Origin: Streptomyces sulfonofaciens
GTDB taxonomy: Bacteria > Actinomycetota > Actinomycetes > Streptomycetales > Streptomycetaceae
DNA: 64,000 bases
Assembly: GCF_014656295.1 (NCBI RefSeq)
Contig: NZ_BNCD01000013.1
Span: 124,001 to 188,000 of the forward strand
Direction of reading: 5' to 3'
Below the pieces are notes generated by a model that saw nothing but the letters and a program-made list of their open reading frames with translations, was not told where the DNA came from and ran no database searches. Positions 61,895-64,000 of the stretch are shown piece by piece; position 1 is the stretch's first letter; each line of letters begins with the position of its first letter. The position numbers and the translations under genes were made by a program.

Positions 61895-63061
61895 TCAGCT
61901 CGTGAGTCCGAGTTCGCGGGCGATCAGCATGCGCTGGACCTCGCTGGTGCCCTCGCCGATCTCCAGGATCTTGGCGTCCCGCCACATCCGCGCCACCGGA
62001 TACTCGTTCATGAAGCCGTACCCGCCGTGGACCTGGGTGGCGTCGCGGGCGTTGTCCACCGCGACGGTGGAGGAGTGGAGCTTGGCGAGGGCGGCCTCCT
62101 TCTTGAACGGCTCGCCGTTCACCAGCCGGGACGCCGCGTCCCGCCACGCCAGGCGCGCGGTGTGCGCCTTCATCTCCATGTCGGCGATCTTGAACTGGAT
62201 GGCCTGGTAGGCGCCGATGGGGTGGCCGAAGGCACGGCGTTCGCGGGCGTACTTCACCGACTCGTCGACGCAGCCCTGCGCGAGCCCGGTGGCCAGCGCC
62301 GAGATCGCGATCCGGCCCTCGTCCAGGATGCGCAGGAACTGGGCGTAGCCGCGGCCCTCCTCGCCCAGCAGGTTCCCGGCCGGCACGCGGACGTCCGCGA
62401 AGGACAGCTCCCTGGTGTCCGAGGCGTTCCAGCCGACCTTGGAGTACGGGGCGGCGACGGTGAAGCCGGGCGTGCCGGAGGGCACGATGAGGGAGGAGAT
62501 CAGGGGGCTTCCGTCGTCCTTGCGGCCGGTGACCGCGGTGACGGTGACCAGACCGGTGATGTCGGTGCCGGAGTTGGTGATGAAGCACTTGGTGCCGTTG
62601 ATGACCCACTCGCCGGTGGCCTCGTCGCGGCGGGCGGTGGTACGGGTGGCGCCGGCGTCGGAGCCTCCGTCGGGCTCGGTCAGGCCGAAGGCGCCCAGTA
62701 TCTCGCCGGAGCAGAGCCGGGGCAGCCAGGTGCGCTTCTGCTCCTCGGTGCCGTACAGGTGGATCGGCATGGCGCCCAGGGAGACGCCGGCCTCCAGGGT
62801 GATCGCCACCGAGGAGTCGACCCGGGCCAGTTCCTCCAGGACGAGCCCGAGCGCCAGGTAGTCACCGCCCATGCCGCCGTACTCCTCGGGGAAGGGCAGC
62901 CCGAACAGGCCCATGCGGGCCATCTCGCGGACGATCTCGTAGGGGAACTCGTGCCGCTCGTAGAAGTCGCCGATCTTCGGTGCGACGACGTCGTGGGCGA
63001 ACTCCTCCACGGTGCGGCGGAGTTCTTCGTGTTCCGGGGAGAGCCGGTGGTCAAGGGTCAT
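61895..63061 (-). CDS. acdH: Acyl-CoA dehydrogenase (AcdH-like)
   Basis: A 388-residue FAD enzyme oxidising acyl-CoA to enoyl-CoA. Domain marks: GAFGLTEPDGGSDAGA (near 125) in the FAD-contact loop, TKCFITNSGTD (near 158), and the catalytic Glu region KILEIGEGTSEVQRMLIAREL near the C-terminus. AcdH in S. coelicolor is needed for branched-chain amino-acid catabolism. It lies 12 bp after the HMG-CoA lyase gene in the same operon. Confidence 0.94.
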   Translation of the reverse strand: MTLDHRLSPEHEELRRTVEEFAHDVVAPKIGDFYERHEFPYEIVREMARMGLFGLPFPEEYGGMGGDYLALGLVLEELARVDSSVAITLEAGVSLGAMPIHLYGTEEQKRTWLPRLCSGEILGAFGLTEPDGGSDAGATRTTARRDEATGEWVINGTKCFITNSGTDITGLVTVTAVTGRKDDGSPLISSLIVPSGTPGFTVAAPYSKVGWNASDTRELSFADVRVPAGNLLGEEGRGYAQFLRILDEGRIAISALATGLAQGCVDESVKYARERRAFGHPIGAYQAIQFKIADMEMKAHTARLAWRDAASRLVNGEPFKKEAALAKLHSSTVAVDNARDATQVHGGYGFMNEYPVARMWRDAKILEIGEGTSEVQRMLIARELGLTS

Positions 63062-63073
63062 GACGGGGACTCC

Positions 63074-64000
63074 TTACGACGCGCGCGTTGACGGGTCCGT
63101 CGGTGCCCCGGTGAGGGCCCGCACGGTGCGGGACGGGCTGGGCCGTCCGAGGTGTCGTGCCATCCACGCGCTGGTGGCGGTGAGACGGTCCAGGTCGACA
63201 CCGGTCTCGATGCCGAGGCCGTGCAGCATCCACACGAGGTCCTCGGTGGCGAGGTTGCCGGTGGCGCTCTTCGCGAACGGGCAGCCGCCGAGGCCGCCCG
63301 CCGAGGCGTCGACGGTGGTGACGCCGTGCTGGAGGGCGGCCAGGGTGTTGGCGAGTGCCTGGCCGTAGGTGTCGTGGAAGTGCACGCCGAGCGCGCCGGT
63401 GGGGATGCCGGCCTCGTTCAGCGCGGTGAGCAGGGCGCGCACCTGGCCCGGGGTGGCCACGCCGATGGTGTCGCCGAGGCTCAGCTCGTCGCAGCCCATG
63501 TCGAAGAGGGCCCGGCAGACGCGCACGACCTGGGCGACGGGTACGGGGCCCTCCCACGGGTCGCCGAAGCACATGGACAGGTAGCCGCGCACATGGGCGG
63601 CCCCTTCCCGGGGGGCGCCGACCGGTGCGGAACTGCCGTCCTGCGGCTCCTTGGCGCGTGCGACCACGGTGGCGAACATCTCCAGGGACTCGTCCACCGA
63701 GCGGTTGAGGTTGGCCCGGGCGAAGGACTCGGTGGCGCTGGCGAACACGGCCAGGCGACGGGCCCCCAGGGCCCTGGCCCGGTCCAGGCCGCGCAGGTTG
63801 GGCACCAGCACGGGCAGGTCCACGGGCAGGTCGTGCACCAGAGGGAAGAGCCGCTCGGCGTCGGCGAGCTGGGGCACCCACTTCGGGTGCACGAAGCTGG
63901 TGGCCTCGATGGTGGTCAGGCCCGCGGCGGCCAGGCGGCGGATGAACTCCGCCTTGACCTCGGTGGGCACGGTGGCGCTCTCGTTCTGCAGGCCGTCGCG
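63074..64000 (-). CDS. hmgL: Hydroxymethylglutaryl-CoA lyase (5' end outside window)
   Basis: C-terminal 309 residues visible. RDGLQNE, the catalytic HMG-CoA lyase motif, is read at the very edge of the window; then SFVHPKWVPQLAD, DELSLGDTIGVATPGQ and the metal-binding HFHDTYGQALAN, and GGCPFAKSATGN with the catalytic Cys. It cleaves HMG-CoA to acetoacetate and acetyl-CoA in leucine breakdown. Coupled to acdH. Confidence 0.93.
   Translation of the reverse strand, partial: RDGLQNESATVPTEVKAEFIRRLAAAGLTTIEATSFVHPKWVPQLADAERLFPLVHDLPVDLPVLVPNLRGLDRARALGARRLAVFASATESFARANLNRSVDESLEMFATVVARAKEPQDGSSAPVGAPREGAAHVRGYLSMCFGDPWEGPVPVAQVVRVCRALFDMGCDELSLGDTIGVATPGQVRALLTALNEAGIPTGALGVHFHDTYGQALANTLAALQHGVTTVDASAGGLGGCPFAKSATGNLATEDLVWMLHGLGIETGVDLDRLTATSAWMARHLGRPSPSRTVRALTGAPTDPSTRAS

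Overview
The base composition (very GC-rich, G/C almost everywhere in third codon positions), frequent GTG and TTG starts, mycothiol-type enzymes and a full set of recognisable actinomycete genes say this is a Streptomyces chromosome. From memory, the right-hand part follows the gene order of S. coelicolor SCO2778 to SCO2798: HMG-CoA lyase, acdH, desferrioxamine genes, hexosaminidase, glmS, adpA, orn, cebR-cebEFG-bglC. This synteny is recalled, not computed.

Layout. 1-6.8 kb: the end of an ectoine-type (Ehu) ABC uptake operon next to a DUF3830 protein, an amidase, a D-2-hydroxyacid dehydrogenase and two maleate-isomerase/Asp-Glu-racemase paralogues, which look like one small-molecule catabolic locus. 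7-17.5 kb: a flavin monooxygenase-like protein, a PAS-GGDEF-EAL c-di-GMP enzyme, an M6-type secreted metalloprotease, tRNA-Lys overlapping a primase/polymerase-like gene, a GNAT acetyltransferase, a small conserved protein, a beta-mannosidase remnant and a methyltransferase. 17.7-23.1 kb: a translationally coupled three-gene operon (RecB-family Fe-S nuclease, unknown protein, Upf1/Dna2-like helicase) followed upstream by a PAP2 enzyme. 23.9-29.1 kb: a conserved hypothetical, a spermidine-synthase-like protein, a membrane-anchored protein and a two-component system. 29.7-37.2 kb: a GH18 chitinase and the complete cellobiose module bglC-cebGFE/cebR with two CebR operators.

37.2-44.15 kb is an accessory island lying between cebR and tRNA-His. 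It holds a protein kinase-like phosphotransferase, a radical SAM/SPASM protein that appears internally deleted, seven tiny overlapping genes, an XRE-TPR regulator with a TTA codon, a SLOG-type protein and a collagen-like relic. 44.2-53.2 kb: orn, adpA (which has no TTA codon here), a universal stress protein, glmS, a GH20 hexosaminidase and a mycothiol-dependent isomerase-like gene. 53.2-61 kb: the desABCD siderophore operon with siderophore reductase and receptor genes, controlled by two iron boxes. 61.2-64 kb: a TmrB-like ATPase and the acyl-CoA dehydrogenase/HMG-CoA lyase pair.

The best candidates for undescribed biology are the nuclease-X-helicase operon at 17.7-22.2 kb and the radical SAM/kinase/XRE/SLOG island at 37.4-43.3 kb. 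The window is also unusually rich in short intergenic tandem repeats with units of 6, 7, 8, 16, 18, 20, 28-29 and 30 bp. Two of these arrays begin exactly at the stop codon of a minus-strand gene.
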